64,000 bases of DNA from Geodermatophilus arenarius (GTDB lineage: Bacteria; Actinomycetota; Actinomycetes; Mycobacteriales; Geodermatophilaceae), in NCBI RefSeq assembly GCF_042654585.1, contig NZ_JBHSGR010000006.1, positions 62,001 to 126,000 on the forward strand. Direction: 5' to 3'. Below the pieces are notes generated by a model. That model was not told the origin of the DNA and made no database searches. It saw only the letters and a program-made list of their open reading frames with translations. Position 1 is the first letter of the stretch; the number at the start of each line of letters is the position of its first letter. This document shows, in pieces, positions 51,489 through 59,873 of the stretch. A program made the translations under genes and the position numbers.

Positions 51489-51896
51489 GTGCCCGGGTGG
51501 GCGTGGACGCTGGTCGGGATCGGCGGGGGCCTGCTCCTGTGCTGGCTGGCGCTGGTCGCGGCGCTCTGGGTGGCCCGGCCCGACGAGCTGCGGGCGCGGG
51601 AGCTGGTGCGGCTGCTGCCCGACGTGCTGCGGCTGGTCCGCCGGCTGGCCGCCGACCGGTCCCTCCCCCGCGGGGTCCGCGTGCGGCTGTGGCTGCTGCT
51701 GGGCTACCTGGCGCTGCCGGTCGACCTCGTGCCCGACGTCGTCCCGGTGATCGGGTACGCCGACGACGCGGTCGCCGTGGCCCTCGTGCTGCGCTCCGTG
51801 GTCCGCCGCGCCGGCGCCGACGCGGTGCGCCGGCACTGGCCGGGCACCGACGCCGGCCTGGCCGCGGTGCGCCGGGTGGCGCGGCTGCGCGGCTGA
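51489..51896 (+). CDS. DUF1232 (YkvA) family membrane protein
   Basis: A 135-residue protein. An N-terminal helix (WTLVGIGGGLLLCWLALVAA) is followed by a helical stretch and the DUF1232 core: RVRLWLLLGYLALPVDLVPD and VVPVIGYADDAVAVALVLRS, with the conserved P-V-D-L-x-P-D and Y-x-D-D motifs. Function of the family is not known. GTG at 51489 with GGAGGAC just before it. It lies 26 bases after the phosphatase gene and may be co-transcribed. Confidence 0.9.
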   Translation: MPGWAWTLVGIGGGLLLCWLALVAALWVARPDELRARELVRLLPDVLRLVRRLAADRSLPRGVRVRLWLLLGYLALPVDLVPDVVPVIGYADDAVAVALVLRSVVRRAGADAVRRHWPGTDAGLAAVRRVARLRG

Positions 51897-51970
51897 GCCG
51901 CGGTCGCGCCGGTTGCCCTCCGGACCGGCCGGCGAGGACGCTGGGCTGCCCGCGGGACCGAGGAGCGGGC

Positions 51971-52870
51971 ATGGTCGGGATCCAGGCACCGGGCAGCGGG
52001 TTCGGGACGCTGCGGCACGTGACGGTCGACGGGGCGTCGCTGGCATACCGGGAGGTGGGCACCGGCGAGCCGGTGGTCCTCGTCCACGGCGGCCTCGGTG
52101 ACCTGCGCACCTGGGCCGCCCAGCTCGGGCCGCTCGGCGCGCGGTGCCGGGTCGTCGCCTACAGCCGCCGCTTCGCCCGCCCCAACGCGCCGCTGCCCGC
52201 CGGCGCGCCGGACCCGATGCCGGTGCACGTCACGGACCTCGTCGCGCTGCTGCGGGCGCTGGACGCCTCGCCGGCGCACCTGGTCGGCAACTCGTGGGGC
52301 GCGTACGTCTGCCTGCTCACCGCGCTGCAGCACCCGGACGTCGTCCGCAGCCTGGTCCTCGAGGAGCCGCCGCTGCTGCCGCTGGTGCTCGGCCCGGGAG
52401 CCCGCCCGCGGCCGGCCGACCTGGCGCGCGCCCTGCGCCGCCGGCCCCGCGCGACGCTCGCGGTGCTCGGGTTCGGGCTGCGCACCTCCGCACCCGTGGC
52501 CTGGGCGTACCGGCGCGGCGACCCGGAGCGGGCGCTGGAGCTGTTCGCCCGCGGCGTGCTCGGCCGGCGGGCCCTGGCCGCCATGACACCCGAGCGCCGG
52601 CAGCAGATGCGGGAGAGCGCGGACACGCTGCAGGCCGAGTTCCGCGCGGGGTTCCCGCCGGTGACCGAGGCGGAGCTGCGCACCGTGCGCGCCCCGGCCC
52701 TGCTGCTCACCGGCGAGCGGAGCCCGGCGGTGAACCGGGCACTCGGCGACTGGCTCGCCGACCTGCTGCCCTCCGCCGAGCAGGTGGTCGTGCCGGGCGC
52801 CTCCCACCTGGTGCACGAGGACGCCCCCGCGGTCGTGAACGACGCCGTCCTGCGCTTCGTCGGCCGCTGA
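51971..52870 (+). CDS. Alpha/beta hydrolase
   Basis: A 299-residue alpha/beta-hydrolase. The oxyanion region is VVLVHGGLGDLRTW, the nucleophile elbow is LVGNSWGAYVCLL (Ser in GNSWG), the acid is near LLLTGERSPAVN, and the catalytic His is in VPGASHLVHEDAP. A cap of basic helices is inserted at about 145-215 (ARALRRRPRATLAVLGFGLR). Substrate unknown; lipase/esterase or haloperoxidase-like. ATG at 51971 with GGAGC upstream. Converges on the SRPBCC gene 12 bases later. Confidence 0.9.
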   Translation: MVGIQAPGSGFGTLRHVTVDGASLAYREVGTGEPVVLVHGGLGDLRTWAAQLGPLGARCRVVAYSRRFARPNAPLPAGAPDPMPVHVTDLVALLRALDASPAHLVGNSWGAYVCLLTALQHPDVVRSLVLEEPPLLPLVLGPGARPRPADLARALRRRPRATLAVLGFGLRTSAPVAWAYRRGDPERALELFARGVLGRRALAAMTPERRQQMRESADTLQAEFRAGFPPVTEAELRTVRAPALLLTGERSPAVNRALGDWLADLLPSAEQVVVPGASHLVHEDAPAVVNDAVLRFVGR

Positions 52871-52882
52871 GCGCCGAGCGCG

Positions 52883-53335
52883 TCAGGACCGCTCCGCCGC
52901 GGCGGCGAGGTCGGCCAGGTCCGCCTCCAGCGCCCGGGTCACCGCGCGCCGGCCCAGGGGGCCGGTGACCGCCCCGAGGACCCGCGTCACCGTGGACGTC
53001 GGCCGGGCCCCGAACGTCATCACCAGGTCGCTGCCGCCGTCGCCGGCCGGCGTCACGGCGACCGTCGACAGGTACCGGACGCCCGGCCGCACCGCCTCGG
53101 TGGTGTACGACCGCTGCGGCTCCACGGCGGTGACCGTCATCTCCTCGGTGGCCGAGCGCCCCAGCACCGTGCGGGTCTCCCGCCACCGCGTCCCGACGCC
53201 GAACTCCCCCGGTGTCAGGACCTCCACCGCGTGGATGCCCCGGACCACCTGCGGCGAGCCCGCGAGGTCGGTGACCACCGCCCACACCCGCTCCGCCGGC
53301 GCCGCCACGTGCCGGCGGACCTCCACGTCCCGCAT
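52883..53335 (-). CDS. SRPBCC family protein (polyketide cyclase-like)
   Basis: A 150-residue START/Bet v1-fold protein: VRRHVAAPAERVWAVVTDLA, GIHAVEVLTPGEFGVGTRWR, TEEMTVTAVEPQRSYTTEAV and SDLVMTFGARPTS give the usual strand-helix order with a hydrophobic pocket. ATG at 53335 with GGGGGCGAGG before it. Probably binds a lipid or other apolar ligand. It is the last core gene before the accessory stretch; a 16-bp hairpin and one copy of a 22-bp repeat lie about 100 bases upstream. Confidence 0.88.
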   Translation of the reverse strand: MRDVEVRRHVAAPAERVWAVVTDLAGSPQVVRGIHAVEVLTPGEFGVGTRWRETRTVLGRSATEEMTVTAVEPQRSYTTEAVRPGVRYLSTVAVTPAGDGGSDLVMTFGARPTSTVTRVLGAVTGPLGRRAVTRALEADLADLAAAAERS

Positions 53336-53431
53336 GCCGCCTCGCCCCCTCGCGTTGCTGCCGCCACCCCGGCGGCACCGGCACCCTGCCACCGGGGGAC
53401 GACGGATCGGCCCGCCGCGCACCCACGCGGA

Positions 53432-53469
53432 CGTGACGCTCGCCGACATCCGTTGTCGGCGAGCGTCAC
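53432..53469. repeat. Left copy of 22-bp direct repeat, inside a 16-bp inverted repeat
   Basis: Bases 53432-53453 are identical to 58692-58713 (it begins cgtgacgctcgccgac). In this left copy the repeat also forms one arm of a perfect hairpin, 53433-53448 with 53454-53469. It is upstream of, not downstream of, the minus-strand SRPBCC gene, so it is not that gene's terminator. The gap 53336-53804 holds no other gene I can support. Confidence 0.7.
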
Positions 53470-53804
53470 CTTTGCGTACGCGATGAGGACGACCGCAATC
53501 GGTGTGTGCCTCCGGTGTGCGGTCGCGAGTGCGGGATCGCGGTTGCACGAGTGCTCGCTCTGCGTCGGGGAGTGTCAGATGGCGGCCAGTTCGGCGATGG
53601 GCGTCTGACCCGGCGGCCGCGAACGCGGATGGCCGTCACACTGCTGCGCCCCTGCCCACGGGAGGCCGGGGACGCAGCCGGCCGCCGCTGCTGGAGGCGG
53701 AGGTTCAGCCCGGCACAGGACCGTCAGGCCTTGCTGCTGCCCGGGTCCTCCGAGACAGTCTGATCGGACCAGGCACCGACTCCTGGCAGGTCAGACGGGG
53801 GAGC

Positions 53805-54614
53805 ATGTCGACATTCACGCCTGAACGGGCCACCGCCGTCCGGCCACCGCCGGCGTTTCGCCGAAGCCTGGCCGCCGCGAGGCTGCCTGGCCGGCCGGCG
53901 ACCGCCGCCCCGGTGACCGAGGACGACTTGGCCGGGCTGCTACCGGTGGTCGCGCGGTACCTGCGGGCGATGGGCGTGGTCGGCCGGCCGCGCAGCTGGT
54001 CGCTACGGGCCCACTTCATCGGCCGCTTCCGTCGCGGACCGGATCAGCCGTGGCTGCCGCTGAACGCCTGGCAGTACAACTCCGGCGTTGAGGTGGCCCG
54101 GCTGTTCCGGATGCGACTGCTGGTCGCCCGCGTGCTACCGATGTGGGGCTGGGACACCTACCGGGCGGGCGCGGGGCGGATGATGGGCAAGGCGCTGGGC
54201 CTGGTGACCGTCGCTGACGGGTCCGGACCGGAGTTCGACATCGGCGAGCTGACCACCTGGCTCAACGACGCGGTGCTCCTCGCCCCGGGCATGCTGCTGC
54301 ACCCGCGCACCGCCTGGGAGGCCGCCGGCGACCACAGCTTCCGGGTCGCGGTGACCGACGCCGGCCACACGGTCAGCGCGGAGGTGTTCCTCGACGAGGC
54401 GGGCCGGCCGCGGGACTTCCGCAGCGAGGACCGTTGGGCCGACCTGCCCGGCGGCCCGGTACGGGCGCCGTGGAGCACTCCCGTGGCCGGCTGGACCGTT
54501 GTCGACGGCCGGCCGCAGATGACCGGCGGAGCGGCGGTGTGGCACCTGCCCGACGGGGAGTACCGCTACGCCGAGATGGCCCTGCAGAACCTCGACCTCG
54601 ACGTGTCGCCGTAG
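53805..54614 (+). CDS. DUF6544 family protein
   Basis: A 269-residue protein matching the DUF6544 pattern: PVVARYLRAMGVVGRPRSWS, LRAHFIGRFRRGPDQPWLPL, FRMRLLVARVLPMWGWDTYR, KALGLVTVADGSGPEFDIGE, LTTWLNDAVLLAPGMLLHPR and WHLPDGEYRYAEMALQNLDL. Members are beta-rich proteins, possibly lipid binding; function unknown. The ATG at 53805 follows GGGGGAG. It is followed 11 bases later by a lipid-binding-fold gene, so the two may act together. A/T-ending codons are a little more frequent than in the core genes. Confidence 0.82.
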   Translation: MSTFTPERATAVRPPPAFRRSLAAARLPGRPATAAPVTEDDLAGLLPVVARYLRAMGVVGRPRSWSLRAHFIGRFRRGPDQPWLPLNAWQYNSGVEVARLFRMRLLVARVLPMWGWDTYRAGAGRMMGKALGLVTVADGSGPEFDIGELTTWLNDAVLLAPGMLLHPRTAWEAAGDHSFRVAVTDAGHTVSAEVFLDEAGRPRDFRSEDRWADLPGGPVRAPWSTPVAGWTVVDGRPQMTGGAAVWHLPDGEYRYAEMALQNLDLDVSP

Positions 54615-54625
54615 AGGTGACCCGC

Positions 54626-55303
54626 ATGCTGCGTCCGCTTCTCCTCGCCGCCGGCGCGGCGGCGGTCGGCCTGCAGGTCGTGCACGCCCGCCGCCACTGG
54701 GGCGCGACCGCCGACGAGGTGGCCGCGGTGCTGCCCGGCGACGAGCTCGTGCCCCCTCCGGCCGAGAACACGACGCTGGCGGTGACCGTCGCCGCCCCTC
54801 CCGTGCAGGTGTGGGCCTGGTTGGTGCAGATGGGCCAGAACCGCGGCGGCATGTACAGCTACGACTGGCTGGAGAACCTCATCGGGCTGCACATCCACAG
54901 CGCCGAGGAGATCCGCGGGGAGTGGCAGCACCTGGCCGCCGGCGACCGCGTCGTGGTCGTTCCCGAGGGCTACGGCCCGATGCCGGCCGGGTACGCCTTC
55001 ACCGTCGCGCGGGTCGACCCGCCGCGGGCGCTGGTGTTGCGTCAGGCGCCGCCGGAGCACCCATGGAACGGCGTGTGGTCGTTCCACATCGTTCCGGTCG
55101 GCGACGGGCGGTGCCGGCTGCTGGCCCGCTCCCGCACCGAGGTCGCCCCGCAGCCAGGGCTGCGCATCGCCACCCGGATCGGTGAGCCGGTGACGTTGGT
55201 CATGACCCGGCGGATGCTGCACGGCATCCGGCAGCGGGCCGAACGGCGGACCGCCACCGCCGGCTGGCGGGTGCGGAGCAGGCCGGAGCAGGCCGGCACG
55301 TGA
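54626..55303 (+). CDS. SRPBCC family membrane-anchored protein
   Basis: A 225-residue protein with an N-terminal hydrophobic helix (LRPLLLAAGAAAVGLQVV) and an SRPBCC domain: WGATADEVAAVLPGDELVPP, VTVAAPPVQVWAWLVQMGQN, RGGMYSYDWLENLIGLHIHS, EWQHLAAGDRVVVVPEGYGP, WNGVWSFHIVPVGDGRCRLL. This form, with W-L-V-Q-M-G-Q and Y-S-Y-D-W-L-E-N, is widespread in Actinobacteria. The ATG at 54626 is chosen with GAGGTGA five bases before it; GTG at 54617 is possible. Coupled to the DUF6544 gene. Confidence 0.85.
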   Translation: MLRPLLLAAGAAAVGLQVVHARRHWGATADEVAAVLPGDELVPPPAENTTLAVTVAAPPVQVWAWLVQMGQNRGGMYSYDWLENLIGLHIHSAEEIRGEWQHLAAGDRVVVVPEGYGPMPAGYAFTVARVDPPRALVLRQAPPEHPWNGVWSFHIVPVGDGRCRLLARSRTEVAPQPGLRIATRIGEPVTLVMTRRMLHGIRQRAERRTATAGWRVRSRPEQAGT

Positions 55304-55334
55304 CCCGGCTGCAACTGTCGGGCAGGTCGACGTG

Positions 55335-55794
55335 ATGCCCGGTCCGGTGACCGGCCCCGGCCGCTCCCGTGGCGTGGAGGTGCTGCCGTTCCCGTCCAGC
55401 CGGCGGGCGGTCACCGCCGCGGTTCGGGCCGGGCGGCGGAGGGGTCGTTCCCGGCGATGTACGCGGTGATGCGCCGCTCGGTGCAGGCCCACCAGCTCAC
55501 CGGCACCGTGCAGGTGACCGAGGTAGGCATCTTCGCCGGCGCCGGCGCCGGCGCCGGCGCCGGGGCCTTCGCCCTCGCGCCCCCATGCTCGCGTCGGTGC
55601 TGGTCGTCGTCGGCGGCCTGAGCAGGCGCCCCCGGGTCGTCGGCGAGCAGATCGCCGTACGCGACGTCCTCGACCTCACGGTGACCGTCGACCACAACTT
55701 CGTCGACGGCGCCCCCGCCACCCGGTTCGGCGCCGACCTCCGCCGCCGCCTGGAGAGCCCGGCCACGGAGGTCGGGCTTGAGGCCGGCCCCTGA
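55335..55794 (+). pseudogene. Decayed 2-oxoacid dehydrogenase E2-like acyltransferase
   Basis: Pieces of one protein lie in three frames. Frame one (from ATG 55335) has VEVLPFPSSRRAVTAAVRAG. Frame two (from 55457) has MYAVMRRSVQAHQLTGTVQV then TEVGIFAGAGAGAG. Frame three (from 55585) has LASVLVVVGGLSRRPRVV, then VRDVLDLTVTVDHNFVDGAP with the catalytic H-x3-D-G motif of E2 catalytic domains. Most of the centre of the domain is deleted between the first two pieces. A GCCGGC repeat (55535-55564) lies between the second and third. It cannot make a full product. Confidence 0.75.
55535..55564. repeat. GCCGGC hexamer tandem repeat
   Basis: Four exact copies of gccggc and a fifth ending in ggg follow each other. 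They encode Ala-Gly repeats in the E2-like pseudogene and may have expanded by slippage. In-frame copy changes would not shift the frame, so they do not by themselves explain the frame change downstream. Confidence 0.7.
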
Positions 55795-55874
55795 TCAACT
55801 CGTGGGGGGGCGCCGCCCCGGCCAGCGTGTGACGCTGACCCGCGGACCGCGCCGGACGACGCCGGAGGTACACC

Positions 55875-57497
55875 GTGGAAGCACTCCACCCTCCCGGCGC
55901 CACCGACGGGCACCCGTCCCAGGAAGCGGCGGCGTTCGCGCCGCCCCACGAGCGGGACGCCGCCCCACCGACCGCAGGAGGCCAGCGCTTGCAGCCACCC
56001 ACCCTGACCTTCGCCTGTGAGCTGGACGTCACCCGGCTCACGGCCCTGTTCGACGAGCCCGCGGTGCTCGCCGATCTGCAGGCTCTGCGGGCCCGCGTCG
56101 TGCTCATGCTGTCCGACTACCACCCCAAGCGGGCCGAGGTCGTGACGCAGTTGAACGACGCCGGGATCCCGGTCGTCGGCGTGCCGCTGCTCCCGGCCGA
56201 TCAGGGCTACTACTTCACGCCGGACAACGTGCCGCAGGCCCGGGCCAGCTACGCCCGGTTCACCGCCTGGACGAAGGAGCACGGCCTGGCCTGGGATGCC
56301 GTCGGCCTCGACATCGAACCCGACGCCTCCTTCTACCAGCAGCTGATGCGCAATCCCTGGGGGGTGATCCCGCTGCTGGCCCCGCGGCTGACCGACCGCT
56401 CCCGGCCGGCCCGGGCGGGGGCCGACTACGCCGCCCTGGTCGAGCGCATCCACGCCGACGGCTGGCCGGTGGAGAACTACCAGTTCCCGCCGATCGCCGA
56501 CGAGCGCCGGGCCGGCTCCACCCTGCTGCAACGCCTCCTCGGCCTGGTCGACGTGCGCACCGACCGCGAGGTGTACATGCAGTACACCTCGTTCATGCGC
56601 GGGATCGGGCCTGGGCTGCTGTGGAGCTACGGACCCGAGGCGGCCGCCATCGCAGTCGGCACCACCGGCGGTGGCCCGGACATCCCCGGGCATCCGCAGA
56701 TGCCCACCCAGAGTTGGGACGAGTTCGCCCGCGATCTGCGTCTGGCCCGGCGCTTCACCGACCAGATCTACGTGCACAGCCTCGAGGGCTGCGTCTGGCA
56801 GGGCTTCCTCGCGCGGCTGCGGACCTTCGACTGGACGCCGGCGGACGCACCGCCCGCCTCGGCGCGCCAGGCCGACCTGCTGCGCCGTGCCCTGCGCGCC
56901 GCCCTCTGGGCCAGCGCCCACCCGTGGCCGGCGCCGCCGGCGGCGCGGCGCTGCTCCGCCGTCGTGGTGCTTCGCGGGGCGCAGCCGGCGGGTGACGCCG
57001 GACCTGTGCGGAGTTCGGTTCGTGCTGCAGCGGGGTCCGGTCGGGTGAGGATGACCGGCGATGAGCGGGTGGATGCGGCGGCGGCCGGTGACCGCGTACG
57101 TGGTGTCGGCGGTGGGGTTGTCCTGGGCGGTGTGGCTGCCGCTGCTCGCCCAGACACAGGGCTGGATCGGCGGCGGTCCGTGGCCGGTGCTGCACCTGCT
57201 GGGGAGCCTGGGCCCGGCCGTCGCGGCGGTCGTGGTCACCGCCGCGGTCACCGGCCGCACGGGGCTAGCCGCTCTGGGGCGGCGCCTGGTCGCGTGGCGC
57301 GGCCGGGGCCGGGCGTGGGCCTTCGCGGTCGGCGTGCCGCCGGCGCTGCTGCTGGTCTGCGGCAGCGCCGCGGCGTGGGCGACCAGTCAGTCCCCGACGG
57401 ACTTGAACTGGGCGGCGTTCGGGCGGTCGGAGGAGTTCGCCGCGCTGCCGGTGGGCGTGTTCTGGGTCGCGAACCTGGTGTTCTTCGGCTTCGGTGA
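55875..57497 (+). CDS. TIM-barrel-like hypothetical protein, probably frameshifted at its C-terminus
   Basis: The first 350 residues look like an intact protein: VVLMLSDYHPKRAEVVTQLN, PVVGVPLLPADQGYYFTPDN, AWDAVGLDIEPDASFYQQLM, YAALVERIHADGWPVENYQF, VYMQYTSFMRGIGPGLLWSY. The alternating strand/helix order and the acidic GLDIEPD resemble a glycoside-hydrolase-like barrel, but no family is recognised. After SAHPW (about base 56930) the frame turns Arg/Ala-rich and runs 437 bases into the next gene. The other frame there reads PVAGAAGGAALLRRRGASRG with a stop at 56995, a more natural end, so a one-base indel is likely. GTG at 55875 with GGAGG upstream. Confidence 0.6.
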   Translation: MEALHPPGATDGHPSQEAAAFAPPHERDAAPPTAGGQRLQPPTLTFACELDVTRLTALFDEPAVLADLQALRARVVLMLSDYHPKRAEVVTQLNDAGIPVVGVPLLPADQGYYFTPDNVPQARASYARFTAWTKEHGLAWDAVGLDIEPDASFYQQLMRNPWGVIPLLAPRLTDRSRPARAGADYAALVERIHADGWPVENYQFPPIADERRAGSTLLQRLLGLVDVRTDREVYMQYTSFMRGIGPGLLWSYGPEAAAIAVGTTGGGPDIPGHPQMPTQSWDEFARDLRLARRFTDQIYVHSLEGCVWQGFLARLRTFDWTPADAPPASARQADLLRRALRAALWASAHPWPAPPAARRCSAVVVLRGAQPAGDAGPVRSSVRAAAGSGRVRMTGDERVDAAAAGDRVRGVGGGVVLGGVAAAARPDTGLDRRRSVAGAAPAGEPGPGRRGGRGHRRGHRPHGASRSGAAPGRVARPGPGVGLRGRRAAGAAAGLRQRRGVGDQSVPDGLELGGVRAVGGVRRAAGGRVLGREPGVLRLR

Positions 57498-57945
57498 GGA
57501 GATCGGCTGGCGCGGGTTCCTGCAGCCACAGCTGGAGCGTCGCTACCCGCTGGTGACCGCGGCCAACGTCGTGGCGATCGTGTGGGCGGGCTGGCATCTG
57601 CCACTGTTCGGCATCACGCCCAGCTACCGGGCGATGCCCGCGGTCGGGTTCGTCGGGTTCGCCGCGAGCATCTGGGTGGCGTCGTGGATCTTCGCGTGGC
57701 TGTCCGGGATTGGCCGCGGCAGCCTGCTCGTCGTCGCGGTGTTCCACTCCTGGTTCGACATCGCGACCACGTCCCCGCTGGGTCCCGACGTGCTGCCGAC
57801 CGCGATGGGAGCGGGGGTGACGCTGATCGGGCTGCTCCTGTTGCGTCGCCTGCTCCGTGCCCAGGAGGCGGATACGCCGCGCCCCGCGGCACCAGGGACA
57901 CCGGATGGGCCGACGTCCGACACTGCCGGCCGGTCCGCCGTGTGA
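57061..57945 (+). CDS. CPBP family intramembrane glutamic endopeptidase
   Basis: A 294-residue protein with eight helices. The CPBP/Abi motifs are present: GFGEEIGWRGFLQPQLERR (E-E-x3-R), VAIVWAGWHLPLFGITPSYR (second motif with His) and VVAVFHSWFDIATTS (third His). Such proteases process prenylated proteins or act in bacteriocin self-immunity; its target is unknown. ATG at 57061. It overlaps the run-on frame of the preceding gene. The tail is Pro/Thr-rich. The following 57946-58122 stretch holds no supported gene. Confidence 0.9.
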   Translation: MSGWMRRRPVTAYVVSAVGLSWAVWLPLLAQTQGWIGGGPWPVLHLLGSLGPAVAAVVVTAAVTGRTGLAALGRRLVAWRGRGRAWAFAVGVPPALLLVCGSAAAWATSQSPTDLNWAAFGRSEEFAALPVGVFWVANLVFFGFGEEIGWRGFLQPQLERRYPLVTAANVVAIVWAGWHLPLFGITPSYRAMPAVGFVGFAASIWVASWIFAWLSGIGRGSLLVVAVFHSWFDIATTSPLGPDVLPTAMGAGVTLIGLLLLRRLLRAQEADTPRPAAPGTPDGPTSDTAGRSAV

Positions 57946-58122
57946 CCGTGCCGCGCCGCCCCCTACGGAAGCGGCTACGGGCGGAGTGCCGTGCCGGACG
58001 CCGTAGGAGGTCATCTCGTCGACGGCCATGAGGAGGCTCCCTGAGCTCGTCCGACGGTCCGGAACACGTCACGGGCGGTGTGGCGCGTCGGTGGGCACGG
58101 ACGGGATGACGCCGCCTGTGGC

Positions 58123-58709
58123 TCAGTACCGGAGCAGCGCCGAAGGCGCGGTCGGGGAGCCGTCAAAGGTGAGCAGCTGATCACTGGGTCGCTGCCCGAC
58201 GATGCAGGCGTGCAGCCGCTGCCGCAGCAGCGCGGCGCCCAGCCGGTGTGGGACCGCCACGGTGTGCCCACCGGGGACGGCGAGCTCTGAGGCGTCGGCG
58301 GCGAGGTCGCGGACCTTCACGCGGGCCTGGGGCCGCTCGTCGGTGAGGCCGAGCTGGTGAAGTGCCCGGATGCCGGCTGCACGGTGGCCCGGGTGTACGC
58401 GTCCTCCAGCGCCCAGGCGGTGGCGGGGGTGGCGTCGCGGGCGCCTCGACGATGGCGTGGCGGGGCGCGGTCGGGCTCGAGACGTCGGGTGGTCAGGCGG
58501 GCCCGCAGGGTCGACCGCGGGCGGGGGGCAGCCGGCTGCGCACGCCAGTGGTCGGTCGCGGTGGTCAGCGGCAGCCACGGGTCGCAGTGGGCGCGCAGGA
58601 GTCCGGTGAGGTCGTCGGCCGGGTCCTCGCCAAGCACCGACCAGAGCCGGTGGTCCGCGCCCGCCGCAATCCCGTGCTCGCGCGCCGCAATCGTGACGCT
58701 CGCCGACAT
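58123..58709 (-). pseudogene. Frameshifted gene remnant of unknown family
   Basis: On the minus strand an ATG at 58709, inside the right 22-bp repeat, opens a frame with GADHRLWSVLGEDPADDLTG, LLRAHCDPWLPLTTATDHWR and TAWALEDAYTRATVQPA. Near 58375 the sense continues in another frame: ALHQLGLTDERPQARVKVRD, LAADASELAVPGGHTVAVPH and RLGAALLRQRLHACIVGQRP to a stop at 58123. One or two indels are needed to join them. I do not recognise the family. Decay here fits an inactive accessory stretch. Confidence 0.55.
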
Positions 58710-58713
58710 CCGT
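58692..58713. repeat. Right copy of the 22-bp direct repeat
   Basis: Identical over 22 bases to 53432-53453 and in the same orientation; the hairpin partner arm of the left copy is absent here. The two copies bracket 5.2 kb of accessory and broken genes. Confidence 0.75.
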
Positions 58714-58820
58714 GGACGGCGGGTCGCGGCGTGGCGCATCATTGGCAGTCGAGGGTCCCGAGTGCCAGCCTCCGCCGGCGTCGGCCCGTCCCACCCCCGC
58801 TCGACCAGGAGTGCCACGCC

Positions 58821-59159
<339 letters not shown>

Positions 59160-59243
59160 GCCGGGCCGTCCACAGCCGGACGGCCGCTCCACAGCTCCCC
59201 CGTCCCGGCCCCGCCGGGGCCGCCGGGCGGCGAGCCTGGGCCG

Positions 59244-59861
59244 GTGGTCCGCCTCCGCCGTCCCCGCTCCCCCGCCCTCCTGCTGCGCCGGTGCCTGGCG
59301 GCGGCGCTCGCCGTCGGCGCGCTGCTGCTCGCCCTGCGCCCGCCGCCCGCCCCGGTCGCGGCCCCGCCCGCCGGCACGCCGGTGGTCACCGCCGTCGGCG
59401 CCCTGCCGGCCGGGACGGTCCTGGGCGCCGACCTGCTCGCCGCCGCGGCGCTGCCGGCCGGCACGGTCCCGGCGGGCGTCGTGGCCGACCCGGCCGCGCT
59501 GGCCGACCGGCTGGCCGCCGCGCCGCTGCGCGCCGGCGCGCCGGTCACCGACGTCCGGCTGCTCGGCCCGGGCCTGACGGCGCTGCTGCCGGCGGGCCAG
59601 GTGGCCGCGCCCGTCCGGCTCGCCGACCTGGCCGTCGCGGGGCTGGCCGCCGCCGGGGACCGCGTCGACGTGCTGGCCACCGCCCCGGGCGCGGTGCGGG
59701 CCGAGGCGGTGGCCCGCGGCGCGCTGGTCCTGGCCGCACCCCGGTCCGGCGGGGACGACGGCGGGCTGCTCGTGCTCGCCGTCGACGAGGCCACGGCCGC
59801 CACTCTCGCCGCTGCGGCCACCACCGCCACGCTGACGTTGAGCCTGCCGCGGTCGCCGTGA
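59244..59861 (+). CDS. SAF domain protein (CpaB/RcpC-like)
   Basis: A 205-residue protein with an N-terminal basic stretch and helix (RCLAAALAVGALLLALRPPP), then a SAF domain (PVVTAVGALPAGTVLGADLL, ADRLAAAPLRAGAPVTDVRL) and an RcpC-type beta-domain (GDRVDVLATAPGAV). This layout is that of CpaB/RcpC, the Flp pilus assembly partner, but no other pilus gene is in the window; in Actinobacteria such stand-alone genes sit next to fmdB and mscL. GTG at 59244, weak ribosome-binding site. Confidence 0.82.
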   Translation: MVRLRRPRSPALLLRRCLAAALAVGALLLALRPPPAPVAAPPAGTPVVTAVGALPAGTVLGADLLAAAALPAGTVPAGVVADPAALADRLAAAPLRAGAPVTDVRLLGPGLTALLPAGQVAAPVRLADLAVAGLAAAGDRVDVLATAPGAVRAEAVARGALVLAAPRSGGDDGGLLVLAVDEATAATLAAAATTATLTLSLPRSP

Positions 59862-59873
59862 GGGGATGGCCGC

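Noticed and set aside
55535..55564. GCCGGC repeat as a CRISPR or regulatory array
   Set aside because: No spacers; a simple hexamer tandem repeat inside a decayed coding sequence.
57946..58029. Minus-strand ATG at 58029 with GGAGCC upstream (MAVDEMTSYGVRHG...)
   Set aside because: The frame runs into the antisense of the CPBP gene with no domain; at most the first codons of a lost gene.
53432..58713. Interpretation of the 22-bp repeats as proven att sites
   Set aside because: No integrase, recombinase or tRNA target is in or next to the block, so it is listed only as a repeat and a hypothesis.
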